Shown here: piece by piece, positions 1 to 6,732 of the stretch
Numbering within the stretch: the first letter of the stretch is position 1
Layout: each line of letters begins with the position of its first letter
Source: an uncultured Lachnospiraceae bacterium
GTDB taxonomy: Bacteria > Bacillota > Clostridia > Lachnospirales > Lachnospiraceae
Assembly: GCA_934317005.1 (NCBI GenBank)
Contig: CAKREB010000031.1
Coordinates: forward strand, 1 to 6,952
Reading direction: 5' to 3'
Length of the DNA stretch: 6,952 nt
Made by a program: the position numbers and the translations under genes
Notes under the pieces: model-generated
Databases searched by the model: none
Seen by the model: only the letters and a program-made list of their open reading frames with translations
What the model was told of the DNA's origin: nothing

Positions 1-1
1 A

Positions 2-73
2 AGCACGAGACGGGATTCGAACCCGCGACCCTCGCCTTGGCAAGGCGATACTCCACCACTGAGCCACTCGTGC
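2..73 (-). tRNA. tRNA-Gly (anticodon GCC)
   Basis: On the minus strand a full cloverleaf folds: a 7-bp acceptor stem (GCACGAG with CTCGTGC), a 4-bp D stem, a 5-bp anticodon stem closing the loop TTGCCAA, and a T arm with the loop TTCGAAT. The anticodon is GCC (plus-strand positions 39-41), which reads GGC and GGU glycine codons. The discriminator base is U, as expected for bacterial tRNA-Gly. No CCA is encoded, so the 3' CCA must be added by nucleotidyltransferase. It is the last gene in the direction of transcription, downstream of purL, and has its own promoter. The gene is complete; its terminator would lie beyond the left edge. Confidence 0.97.
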
Positions 74-76
74 ATT

Positions 77-95
77 TGCTCGCTACTCGCGAGCA
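77..95 (-). repeat. Inverted repeat filling the pre-tRNA-Gly 5' leader
   Basis: A perfect 7-bp inverted repeat (TGCTCGC and GCGAGCA) with a 5-nt loop lies between the -10 box and the mature tRNA end. With a start site about 7 nt past the -10, it takes up almost the whole 5' leader that RNase P would remove. No T-tract follows, so it is not an intrinsic terminator for purL read-through. It could be a leader hairpin that shapes processing, or a DNA operator at the start site. Confidence 0.6.
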
Positions 96-103
96 CAATG
101 AGT

Positions 104-132
104 ATTCTACACGAATCTCATCCTAATGTCAA
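104..132 (-). promoter_or_regulatory. Sigma-A type promoter for tRNA-Gly
   Basis: The -35 box TTGACA (127-132) matches consensus exactly. It is followed by a 17-nt spacer and the -10 box TAGAAT (104-109), one base from consensus. The predicted start site is near 97, about 24 nt before the mature tRNA. The promoter begins only about 25 bp after the purL stop. No terminator separates them, so read-through from purL could also reach the tRNA. Confidence 0.85.
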
Positions 133-156
133 CACTTTTTTTATTTTATTTGACAT

Positions 157-3100
157 TTATTTGAAATAAGACACACCTGATTCGAAGATATGCTGATTCT
201 GGTTGCCATAAATATTCATGGCTACACCCTCTCCGATACGCTCTGAATGCGCCATTTTTCCGAGTACACGTCCATCCGGACTTGTAATACCCTCGATTGC
301 CGCATAAGAACCATTTGGATTGAAATCTTCATTCATCGTAGGATTTCCATTCAGGTCAACGTATCTGGTTGCTACCTGACCATTTTCAAATAACTTTTTA
401 ATCACTTCATCGGAAGCTACAAATCTTCCCTCACCATGAGAAGCCGGTATTGCATAAACACCACCAAGCTCTGCCTTCATCAACCACGGAGATTTGTTTG
501 TGCAGACCTTTGTATAAACGGACTTTGAAATATGACGTCCAATGCTGTTTGTCGTTAATGTAGGGGCATCTGCTGTCTGTGGCTGAATCTTGCCATACGG
601 AACCAGACCAAGCTTGATCAGTGCCTGGAAACCATTACAGATACCGAGTGCCAGACCATCACGCTTCTGGAGAAGTTCGTGCACTGCATCCTGAATCTTT
701 GGATTTCTAAAGATAGACGCAATAAACTTAGCAGAACCATCCGGTTCGTCACCGGCACTAAATCCACCGGAGAACATCAGAATCTGCGATTCCTTAATTG
801 CCTTTTCAAATGCCTGAACAGATTCTACGATCTGACTTTCTGACATGTTCTTAAATACAACTGTCTTGACATCTGCGCCTGCTAACTCAAATGCCTTGCC
901 GGTATCATACTCACAGTTTGTACCAGGGAATACCGGAATAAATACCTGTGGGCGTGCAATCTTATTCTTTGCCGTATATACAGTTTTTGCATCGAAAAGC
1001 TTGTCTTCTAATGGTTTCTGCTCAACATCCGAACGTGTTGGGAATACGCTTTCAAGCTTATTTGTCCAGCTGTCCAATGCTTCCTGCATCGTAATCTCTG
1101 TATCCCCTACTACAAAGACTGCTTTTTCTGTAATCTTTGCAATCTTCTGGTACTCTGCCGTAATCTTATCTAAATCTTCCGGTGCAACTTCTGCGATAAT
1201 AGAGCCGTAATCCTTTGCAAAAAGCATATCTTTTGACACGCTGTCATCTATTGTTACACCAAGCTCATTACCAAATGCCATTTTGCTGACTGCCTCGCAA
1301 ATACCACCAAAGGTTACTGCATATGCAGATACTAACACTTTATCATGGATCATCTGCGTAATCTTGCCATAAAGCTCCATTAACTGTTCAAAATCAGGCA
1401 ATGAGTAGGCATCCTTCTTAATATCAAACTTCACCAATACATTTCCGGCCTTTTTAAGCTCCGGTGTCACAACATCCTGTAATTTTGCAACGTCAACTGC
1501 AAAAGAACACAGTGTAGGCGGTACGTCAATATCATCAAAAGTACCGGACATACTATCCTTTCCGCCGATAGAAGCCAGACCAAGCTTCATCTGTGCATCA
1601 TATGCACCCAGTAAAGCTGCCATTGGCTCTCCCCAACGCTTAGCATCCGTGCCAAGACGACGGAAATATTCCTGAAATGTAAAGCGGATCTTACGATAAT
1701 CTCCACCGGCTGCCACAATCTTTGCTACAGAAGCAAGAACCGAATAAACAGCACCATGATATGGACTCCAGCTTGTAAGATATGGATCCATGCCATAGCT
1801 CATCATCGTAACGGTATCACATTTTCCTTCCAGTACCGGAAGCTTTGCAATCATAGTCTGTGTTGGTGTAAGCTGTGTCTTTCCACCGTAAGGCATGGTA
1901 ACTGTCGCAGCACCGATAGAGCTGTCAAACATTTCTACCAATCCCTTCTGTGAACATACATTGAGATCATTTAATGTGTCTAACCATGCTTTTTTAACAT
2001 CTGAAACATCTTTTTTCTGTTCAAAGTAATTTTCCTTCTCAGAAGGCATGGTTACTTCTACATCTGTTTCCTGATGTGCTCCGTTTGTATCAAGGAAAGC
2101 ACGTGAAATATCAACGATCACTTTATCTCTCCATGATAAAACAAGTCGAGGCTCTTTTGTAACCTCCGCAACAACAACTGCTTCCAGATTCTCTTCTGTT
2201 GCATATGCGAGGAACTGATCTACATCCTTAGGTGCAACAACAACTGCCATACGTTCCTGTGATTCTGAAATAGCAAGCTCTGTTCCATCCAGACCTGCAT
2301 ATTTCTTTGGTACCTTATCCAGATTTACACGTAAACCATCGGCAAGCTCACCGATTGCAACAGATACTCCACCGGCACCAAAGTCATTACACTTTTTAAT
2401 CATAGAGCTGACTTCTTCTCTACGGAACAGACGCTGGATCTTACGCTCTGTAGGTGCATTACCCTTCTGAACCTCGGCTCCGCATACGTCGATTGACTTT
2501 GTCGTATGTGCCTTAGAAGAACCTGTTGCACCACCAATTCCATCACGACCCGTACGTCCACCAAGCAAAATGATAATATCTCCCGGATCACTGTTTTCAC
2601 GGATTACATTGCGGCGAGGTGCAGCACCCATTACGGCACCGATCTCCATACGCTTTGCCACATAATTTGGATGATAGATTTCATTGACAAGACCTGTTGC
2701 AAGACCGATCTGATTACCATAAGAGCTATATCCTTTTGCAGCACCGGTTACAATCTTTCTCTGCGGAAGCTTTCCTTTCAGGGTATCCTTCATAGACACC
2801 GTCGGATCAGCAGCACCGGTTACACGCATTGCCTGATATACATAGCCACGTCCTGAAAGCGGATCACGGATCGCACCGCCCAAGCAGGTTGCTGCTCCAC
2901 CAAAAGGCTCAATCTCTGTCGGATGGTTATGTGTTTCATTTTTAAAGAATACTAACCACTCTTCTTCCTTTCCGTCAATCTCAACTGGAACAACGATAGA
3001 GCATGCATTGATCTCATCTGATTCTTCCATATCGTCTAACTTACCGTCAGCCTTTAACTTACGCATTGCCATCAATGCAATGTCCATCAGGGAAACGTAT

Positions 3101-3912
3101 TTGTCATCTCTTCCCTTGTAGATTTCCTGATATGTCTTTTCATAATCTTCAAATGTTTTCTGAATCGGTTCTTTATAATATCCGTCATCAAAAGTTACAT
3201 TTTTTAATTCCGTTAAGAATGTTGTATGACGGCAGTGATCTGACCAGTAAGTATCTAACACACGGATTTCTGTCACAGACGGATCTCTTTTTTCTTCCGT
3301 TGCAAAATACTTCTGAATATGTAAGAAGTCCTTAAATGTCATTGCCAAATTCAAAGAAGAATATAACTCATTTAATTCTTTTTCCGGCATATCCTTGAAA
3401 CCGTCAAAGATTGCAACATCTGCAGGCTCATCAAATTTCTGTACCAGTGTATCCGGCTTCTTTTCATCCGTTTCTCTGGAATCTACCGGATTGATACAAT
3501 AATCTTTGATCTTCTCGGCATCAGAGGCACTGATCTTGCCTTCAAATACATATGTTGTTGCAGAACGGATTACCGGCTCTTCCTTTTCGTTTAACAGCTT
3601 CACACACTGTTCTGCTGAATCTGCACGCTGATCAAACTGTCCCGGTAAATATTCAACCGAAAAGATAAGCGCGTCCTTTGGTGCATCAAAGCTTTCCTCA
3701 AAATAATTGTCAACAGGTGGTTCTGAAAATACAGTACCGAGTGCCTGCTGATAAGTAGCATCGCTTAAATTTTCCACATCATAGCGTATCAGAACCCGTA
3801 CAGATTCCAAAGAGCGTATTCCAAGATAACGACTCACTTCTTCCTTTAATTCTTTTGCGCGAACTGCATAAGGCGCTTTCTTTTCCACATAAATTCTTCT
3901 TACATTTGCCAT
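157..3912 (-). CDS. purL: Phosphoribosylformylglycinamidine synthase, single-chain form with fused glutaminase
   Basis: This enzyme catalyses the fourth step of de novo purine synthesis in the cytoplasm: FGAR, glutamine and ATP give FGAM. With the start used here it has 1,251 residues, the size of single-chain PurL rather than the split PurS/PurL/PurQ form. The N-terminal PurS-like region runs to about residue 90. Synthase motifs include DTYWSDHCRHTTF (220-232), KNETHNHPTEIEPFGG (324-339), GGRTGRDGIGGA (451-462) and GGKDSMSG (783-790). The class I glutaminase domain spans about 988-1251, with nucleophile Cys1092 in GICNGFQ and His1222/Glu1224 in AHSERIG. All key catalytic residues seem intact. 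I chose the ATG at 3912 because the protein then begins MANVRRIYVEKK, as I recall for relatives, with a GGAGG site 8 nt upstream (3921-3925). An in-frame ATG at 3957 also has a Shine-Dalgarno and would add 15 residues. The gene lies 134 bp downstream of the foldase gene, and I see no clear promoter in between. Confidence 0.96.
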   Translation of the reverse strand: MANVRRIYVEKKAPYAVRAKELKEEVSRYLGIRSLESVRVLIRYDVENLSDATYQQALGTVFSEPPVDNYFEESFDAPKDALIFSVEYLPGQFDQRADSAEQCVKLLNEKEEPVIRSATTYVFEGKISASDAEKIKDYCINPVDSRETDEKKPDTLVQKFDEPADVAIFDGFKDMPEKELNELYSSLNLAMTFKDFLHIQKYFATEEKRDPSVTEIRVLDTYWSDHCRHTTFLTELKNVTFDDGYYKEPIQKTFEDYEKTYQEIYKGRDDKYVSLMDIALMAMRKLKADGKLDDMEESDEINACSIVVPVEIDGKEEEWLVFFKNETHNHPTEIEPFGGAATCLGGAIRDPLSGRGYVYQAMRVTGAADPTVSMKDTLKGKLPQRKIVTGAAKGYSSYGNQIGLATGLVNEIYHPNYVAKRMEIGAVMGAAPRRNVIRENSDPGDIIILLGGRTGRDGIGGATGSSKAHTTKSIDVCGAEVQKGNAPTERKIQRLFRREEVSSMIKKCNDFGAGGVSVAIGELADGLRVNLDKVPKKYAGLDGTELAISESQERMAVVVAPKDVDQFLAYATEENLEAVVVAEVTKEPRLVLSWRDKVIVDISRAFLDTNGAHQETDVEVTMPSEKENYFEQKKDVSDVKKAWLDTLNDLNVCSQKGLVEMFDSSIGAATVTMPYGGKTQLTPTQTMIAKLPVLEGKCDTVTMMSYGMDPYLTSWSPYHGAVYSVLASVAKIVAAGGDYRKIRFTFQEYFRRLGTDAKRWGEPMAALLGAYDAQMKLGLASIGGKDSMSGTFDDIDVPPTLCSFAVDVAKLQDVVTPELKKAGNVLVKFDIKKDAYSLPDFEQLMELYGKITQMIHDKVLVSAYAVTFGGICEAVSKMAFGNELGVTIDDSVSKDMLFAKDYGSIIAEVAPEDLDKITAEYQKIAKITEKAVFVVGDTEITMQEALDSWTNKLESVFPTRSDVEQKPLEDKLFDAKTVYTAKNKIARPQVFIPVFPGTNCEYDTGKAFELAGADVKTVVFKNMSESQIVESVQAFEKAIKESQILMFSGGFSAGDEPDGSAKFIASIFRNPKIQDAVHELLQKRDGLALGICNGFQALIKLGLVPYGKIQPQTADAPTLTTNSIGRHISKSVYTKVCTNKSPWLMKAELGGVYAIPASHGEGRFVASDEVIKKLFENGQVATRYVDLNGNPTMNEDFNPNGSYAAIEGITSPDGRVLGKMAHSERIGEGVAMNIYGNQNQHIFESGVSYFK

Positions 3913-3948
3913 TTTCCGTGCCTCCATTTCGTAAGTTGTAAAACACGT

Positions 3949-3982
3949 ACAAGCCATATGGTTTCTCCTCCATACGGCTTGT
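3949..3982 (-). promoter_or_regulatory. Stem-loop in the purL leader with Shine-Dalgarno in loop and ATG in stem
   Basis: On the transcript strand, arms at 3970-3982 and 3949-3961 form a 13-bp stem (12 Watson-Crick pairs and one G-U) around the 8-nt loop AGGAGAAA. Two more G/C pairs can stack below after one mismatch. The loop exposes an AGGAG site, and the in-frame ATG at 3957-3955 sits paired in the 3' arm. The preferred purL start at 3912, with its own GGAGG, lies about 37 nt below the stem. No T-tract follows, so it is not a terminator. It could control use of the upstream start, act as a ribosome standby site, or stabilise the 5' end of the mRNA; these roles are inferred. Confidence 0.6.
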
Positions 3983-4004
3983 GCGATATGTCTTTTGTCA
4001 GTCT

Positions 4005-4026
4005 GTGCAATAGCTTTCTACTGCAC
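4005..4026 (-). other. Hairpin in the foldase-purL intergenic region
   Basis: Arms at 4018-4026 and 4005-4013 pair over 9 bp (one G-U) around the tetraloop AAAG. The hairpin starts 21 bp after the foldase stop codon. It has no T-tract, so it is a poor intrinsic terminator. It may protect the 3' end of the foldase message or be part of the purL leader. I see no purine riboswitch motif in this gap. Confidence 0.45.
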
Positions 4027-4046
4027 GAATATTTCTATGCTTACTA

Positions 4047-5303
4047 CTATTTCTCACTAGAACTCTTTGCAGCATCTGATGAATCTTCCTTCATATTCTG
4101 TAAATCTTCTGCTGTTACAATGTCTGTCGTTACAGTACCGATCGTGACATCTGTCCAAACATCCGTATTAACATCAATCTTATACTTCTGTTCTTCCTTG
4201 TCATACCATGTCTGATATGCACTGTCCTGTGCTGTCTTAATCGCACTGTCGCAAGCTTCTTTATATGCATTATTAGAATTATTATCTACCATCTTTACCA
4301 CTACATAGTAGTTTTCATCTATAATTGCTTCGCTGACATCATCATTATTCATCTTTTTAATCTTCTTGAGATTTTTATCGGAAACGTATGACCATCCATC
4401 CTTTTCCGTAAACTTACCGTCTTTTTCAAAGGTAACATTTTTCATATCACTGGTCTTTAAATCTGTAAAGTCATTACCTGCCTTTGCCTTAGCTGCAATT
4501 TCCTGCATCTGTGTCTTTAACTCAGACTTTTCCCTGTCAGAAAGTGCTGTTGACTTTCCGTTGGAATCTTTCTTTGTCAATGCTCCATAGTAATACTGAA
4601 TATCATATTCACGGTAATCTGCCTTTTTGATATCCTTGATAGCAGCCTTTTCATCTACATCTTTGTTTAATGTCTTCTGCTGATCTTCTTTAAACTTGTT
4701 AGCCAGTGCTCTCTTTTCAAAGCGGTCTGTCAGATTTGATTTTGAAATATTTAACTGAACCTTCTGAAGCCATGAAAGTCCCTTTAATGCATCCTCTGCC
4801 TTCTTTTCGGCATCCTTTTTTTCATCGGATGATAATTTATACTTTGCTTTTACGGCCTTCTGATACAGAATCTCATACTGCACTTCGCTGTTTAAGATTT
4901 CCTGCTTTAATCCAATTGAATTAGTAATTCCGGATGCTTTGCTTCCTGAAGAGCCCTGATAATCAGATTCCCAGATAGACTTTCCGGTATATGTTTCATA
5001 CATCTCATTGTATGGCAGATATGTACTTTCTACCTCATAGATTGGATACATCATATCATTCATGGTAATCTTGGTATCACCAACTTTTACAACTACCTTT
5101 GGCTTAAACTGCTGAATACCAACACCGATACATAATACCAAAACAACTACCACACATAATACGGTTAAGATAATCGGTTTTAAATCCCTTCCGGCAAGAA
5201 AGCTTGTCTTTCTGATCTTCTTTGCCGGAACAGCCGCAGAAGATTCTTTCTTTACTTCCTTACTCTCATTTTGCTGATTCATAATTTTTTTTGATGAATT
5301 CAT
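4047..5303 (-). CDS. Membrane-anchored SurA/PrsA-type foldase with degenerate parvulin-like domain
   Basis: The protein has 418 residues. Residues 1-42 are a polar, lysine-rich, presumably cytoplasmic tail. Residues 43-63 form one strongly hydrophobic membrane segment, with no lipobox. The rest would be extracellular. Residues 69-90 (VVVKVGDTKITMNDMMYPIY) resemble the start of SurA/PrsA N-terminal chaperone domains, followed by a charged helical region to about 225. Residues 231-341 follow the parvulin pattern: a strand at YDIQYYY, a helix ending AKAGNDFTDL, GW at 303-304, then DVSEAI and YYVVVKMVD. The usual HILV-type active-site motif is replaced by DIQYY, so isomerase activity is doubtful and a holdase role is more likely. 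The tail is Ser/Asp/Lys rich. The ATG at 5303 is supported by GGAGGAG at 5309-5315. The gene has its own promoter. The fold assignment is by pattern only; it could be a lineage-specific secreted-protein chaperone with unknown clients. Confidence 0.7.
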   Translation of the reverse strand: MNSSKKIMNQQNESKEVKKESSAAVPAKKIRKTSFLAGRDLKPIILTVLCVVVVLVLCIGVGIQQFKPKVVVKVGDTKITMNDMMYPIYEVESTYLPYNEMYETYTGKSIWESDYQGSSGSKASGITNSIGLKQEILNSEVQYEILYQKAVKAKYKLSSDEKKDAEKKAEDALKGLSWLQKVQLNISKSNLTDRFEKRALANKFKEDQQKTLNKDVDEKAAIKDIKKADYREYDIQYYYGALTKKDSNGKSTALSDREKSELKTQMQEIAAKAKAGNDFTDLKTSDMKNVTFEKDGKFTEKDGWSYVSDKNLKKIKKMNNDDVSEAIIDENYYVVVKMVDNNSNNAYKEACDSAIKTAQDSAYQTWYDKEEQKYKIDVNTDVWTDVTIGTVTTDIVTAEDLQNMKEDSSDAAKSSSEK

Positions 5304-5381
5304 GTCTACTCCTCCAAATATATTCTAGCGAAAGATTCCACGCAAATTTTATTACGTCTGAAACGCAAAACGCTATCTTCT

Positions 5382-5409
5382 ATTCTATCGTAAATCAACA
5401 AGAAGTCAA
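5382..5409 (-). promoter_or_regulatory. Sigma-A type promoter for the foldase gene
   Basis: TTGACT (5404-5409) and TAGAAT (5382-5387) are separated by a 16-nt spacer. Each box is one base from consensus. The predicted start is near 5375, giving a 5' leader of about 70 nt before the ATG at 5303. The -35 box overlaps the 18-bp palindrome at 5406-5423. Confidence 0.7.
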
Positions 5410-5423
5410 GATATATATCTTGA
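5406..5423. promoter_or_regulatory. Perfect 18-bp palindrome overlapping the -35 box (candidate operator)
   Basis: TCAAGATATATATCTTGA is identical to its reverse complement, with the centre between 5414 and 5415. It covers four bases of the -35 element of the foldase promoter and extends upstream. That position suits a repressor, or an activator binding next to RNA polymerase. With no spacer it cannot form a normal RNA hairpin, so a DNA-binding dimer fits better. The regulator is unknown. Confidence 0.45.
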
Positions 5424-5673
5424 TTATTCTGTGAAATTTACGCGATGATATACTCGTATATCGCTTTTTACGATAGGAATCGGACTATTTTCAATGCCCT
5501 CGATGATTGCTTTGTCATTGGCAATACAGATAACACTGATCACCCTGCATGTTTCCAGCATAATTTTTGGTTTCTATACTAATAACTCCATGTGGATCTA
5601 CCCGTAACAATCTGTCGAGGGTGATTCTTGTATATGCATCTTGAATGTATCCTTTTTCTAAATTCAGTTCCAT
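5424..5673 (-). pseudogene. Remnant of a NERD-domain (nuclease-related) gene, frameshifted with internal deletion
   Basis: A 52-codon frame (5673 to 5515) starts at an ATG with a good AGGAG site 7 nt upstream. Its residues 20-40 read DRLLRVDPHGVISIETKNYAG, the core of NERD domains (usually like QIDHxLxxPxGxFVIETKNYxG), including the acidic residue and the E-x-K pair. The match then stops. From about 5547 another frame takes over to the TAA at 5424, reading CRVISVICIANDKAIIEG. This resembles the later NERD strand (like SIVVFSxxAxL), and the frame continues to IPIVKSDIRVYH. A normal NERD domain has roughly 50 residues between these parts, so I infer an internal deletion plus a frameshift. Too little remains for a working nuclease. 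It sits between the tRNA-Leu terminator and the foldase promoter. Alternatively the 52-residue peptide is still made. The homology call rests on motif memory. Confidence 0.65.
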
Positions 5674-5716
5674 CTTACCTCTCCTTTTCCTATTTTAACC
5701 CCGGATCATCTTATAA

Positions 5717-5751
5717 AGTAAAAAAGCTGAGAATACAAATTCCCAGCTTTT
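5717..5751 (-). terminator. Intrinsic terminator of tRNA-Leu
   Basis: On the minus strand, arms at 5739-5751 and 5722-5734 form a 13-bp stem (one G-U) around the loop TTGT. The stem runs into a T-tract of six (5720-5725). It begins 5 nt after the discriminator base of tRNA-Leu. The A-run on the other side gives only a short T-run on the plus strand, so activity in that direction would be weaker. Confidence 0.88.
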
Positions 5752-5755
5752 ACTA

Positions 5756-5839
5756 TGCGGAAAAAGGGACTTGAACCCTCACTCGGTAACCCGAACATGA
5801 ACCTGAATCATGCCTGTCTGCCAATTCCAGCACTTCCGC
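5756..5839 (-). tRNA. tRNA-Leu (anticodon CAG)
   Basis: This is a class II tRNA of 84 nt. The acceptor stem is GCGGAAG with TTTCCGC, with a final G-U. The anticodon stem CATGA/TCATG holds the loop TTCAGGT with anticodon CAG (plus-strand 5803-5805), which reads CUG leucine codons. A long variable arm with CGG/CCG pairing follows, then a T arm with loop TTCAAGT. The discriminator is A, as leucyl-tRNA synthetase requires. CCA is not encoded. It is flanked by its own promoter and terminator, so it is a stand-alone transcription unit. Confidence 0.97.
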
Positions 5840-5841
5840 AT

Positions 5842-5883
5842 CTGTTATGATATTTATTCAAAACACGATTAATATCATAACAG
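5842..5883. repeat. 13-bp perfect inverted repeat spanning the tRNA-Leu start site
   Basis: Arms at 5842-5854 and 5871-5883 (CTGTTATGATATT and its exact complement) are separated by 16 bp. The promoter-side arm contains the whole -10 box of tRNA-Leu. The other arm ends 2 nt before the mature tRNA 5' end. The predicted start site, near 5867, lies in the spacer, so the transcript holds only one arm and cannot form this hairpin from its own promoter. Read-through RNA from rbr would contain both arms. A DNA operator is one reading. Confidence 0.6.
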
Positions 5884-5902
5884 CTTTTTTTACAGTTGTC
5901 AA
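5874..5902 (-). promoter_or_regulatory. Near-consensus sigma-A promoter for tRNA-Leu
   Basis: TTGACA (5897-5902), a 17-nt spacer and TATGAT (5874-5879) match sigma-A consensus at 11 of 12 positions. The predicted start is near 5867, about 28 nt before the mature 5' end. Such strength is typical of stable-RNA genes. The sequence upstream (5903-5940) is rich in A- and T-tracts, which may act as an UP-like element. Confidence 0.9.
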
Positions 5903-5975
5903 ATGTTTTTTAAAAAAATTTGTTTTTTCGATTTTTTAAATCTGTAAGCATCTTTTGCGCAAAACAATTCCTGGT

Positions 5976-6608
5976 CTATTTTCCAAGATCCTGCGGACGC
6001 AGGGTATCCATCATACTGTCTGTGTATGGAGCAAGACTAAGTCTTATGAAATATCCCTGTGGGCTGTCACATACCGGGCAATTTTGCGGTGCTGTTGTCG
6101 ATTCAACTACAAAACCACAGTTTAAGCACATCCAACCCGTCTTAACATCTGAAACAAATAATTTTCCTTCTCTAAGCAGATCAGCAAATGTTTTAAAGCG
6201 CACGGCATGAATTTTTTCAATGTCTGCGATCATATAAAATTTTCCGGCAATCTGGTGAAATCCTTCTTCCAAAGCAATATCTCCAAACGTACGGTAAATC
6301 TGATCTGCCTCCCTCGTTTCATTATCGAAAGCCTGCAAAAGCTGTACTTGTATCTTATCAGATTTATTGACAGGATAAGATGATTCACCTATCACAATTT
6401 CCTGACCATCCATTTCACTTAGATATTTATAAAAGACTTCTGCATGTTCTCTTTCCTGCGATGCTGTCAGATCAAACAGCTTTTTTATCACAAAAAGATC
6501 ATTTTCCATCGCAATCTCTGCCGCAAAAGTATATCGATTCCTTGCCTGACTTTCTCCTGCAAAGGCTTTCATCAGATTTTCTTTCGTCCTGCTGTTTTTT
6601 AGCTCCAT
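5976..6608 (-). CDS. rbr: Rubrerythrin
   Basis: Rubrerythrin is a cytoplasmic non-haem iron peroxidase that reduces hydrogen peroxide in anaerobes, with electrons passing from its rubredoxin centre to a diiron site. The protein has 210 residues. The ferritin-like four-helix part covers about 1-145, with diiron ligand motifs Glu19 (GES), Glu52-x-x-His55, Glu97-x-x-Glu100 and Glu131-x-x-His134. The rubredoxin-like part covers about 155-190, with Cys161-x2-Cys164 and Cys177-x2-Cys180. All expected metal ligands are present. The extra segment near 64-86 makes it slightly longer than the classic 191-residue protein. The ATG at 6608 has GGAGG 5 nt upstream; the in-frame TTG at 6620 overlaps that site and is rejected. 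I see no clear PerR-type operator and only a weak candidate promoter (TTGAAA near 6680-6690). Downstream of the stop, 5884-5975 is AT-rich with no convincing terminator. Confidence 0.96.
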   Translation of the reverse strand: MELKNSRTKENLMKAFAGESQARNRYTFAAEIAMENDLFVIKKLFDLTASQEREHAEVFYKYLSEMDGQEIVIGESSYPVNKSDKIQVQLLQAFDNETREADQIYRTFGDIALEEGFHQIAGKFYMIADIEKIHAVRFKTFADLLREGKLFVSDVKTGWMCLNCGFVVESTTAPQNCPVCDSPQGYFIRLSLAPYTDSMMDTLRPQDLGK

Positions 6609-6732
6609 AATTTCCTCCAATCTTATTACAAATTTTTTGAACTTTTAACTCTCATCGTACCTATGGATAGCTATATGCCTTTTTCAAAAAATTATGCAGA
6701 TAGAAAACCAAAAACGATAAAACTTGCTTTTG

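Noticed and set aside
845..1210. 121-codon open frame on the plus strand
   Set aside because: It lies wholly antisense to the purL glutaminase-side coding region, whose motifs are intact, and its translation is low-complexity and unrecognisable.
2506..2856. 116-codon open frame on the plus strand
   Set aside because: It is antisense to conserved PurL synthase motifs, has no recognisable domain and no neighbouring partner gene.
3779..3973. 64-codon minus-strand frame overlapping the purL start
   Set aside because: It is out of frame with purL, overlaps its conserved N-terminus and has no family resemblance. The leader hairpin accounts for the sequence around its start.
3983..4046. Purine riboswitch ahead of purL
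   Set aside because: The short gap lacks the conserved three-way junction sequences of purine riboswitches; only two simple hairpins are visible.
5559..5561. ATG opening a separate 45-codon gene (5424-5561)
   Set aside because: No ribosome site precedes it and its sequence reads as the missing second half of the NERD domain, so it is treated as part of the pseudogene.
5884..5975. Intrinsic terminator after rubrerythrin
   Set aside because: There are A- and T-runs and a 12-nt TTTTGCGCAAAA palindrome, but no stable GC-containing stem followed by a T-tract on the minus strand.
5920..6210. 96-codon open frame on the plus strand
   Set aside because: It is antisense to the rubredoxin-like end of rubrerythrin, and its cysteines and prolines are mirror products of that coding sequence.
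6609..6620. TTG at 6620 as an upstream start for rubrerythrin
   Set aside because: The TTG overlaps the GGAGG that serves the ATG at 6608, and it has no Shine-Dalgarno of its own.
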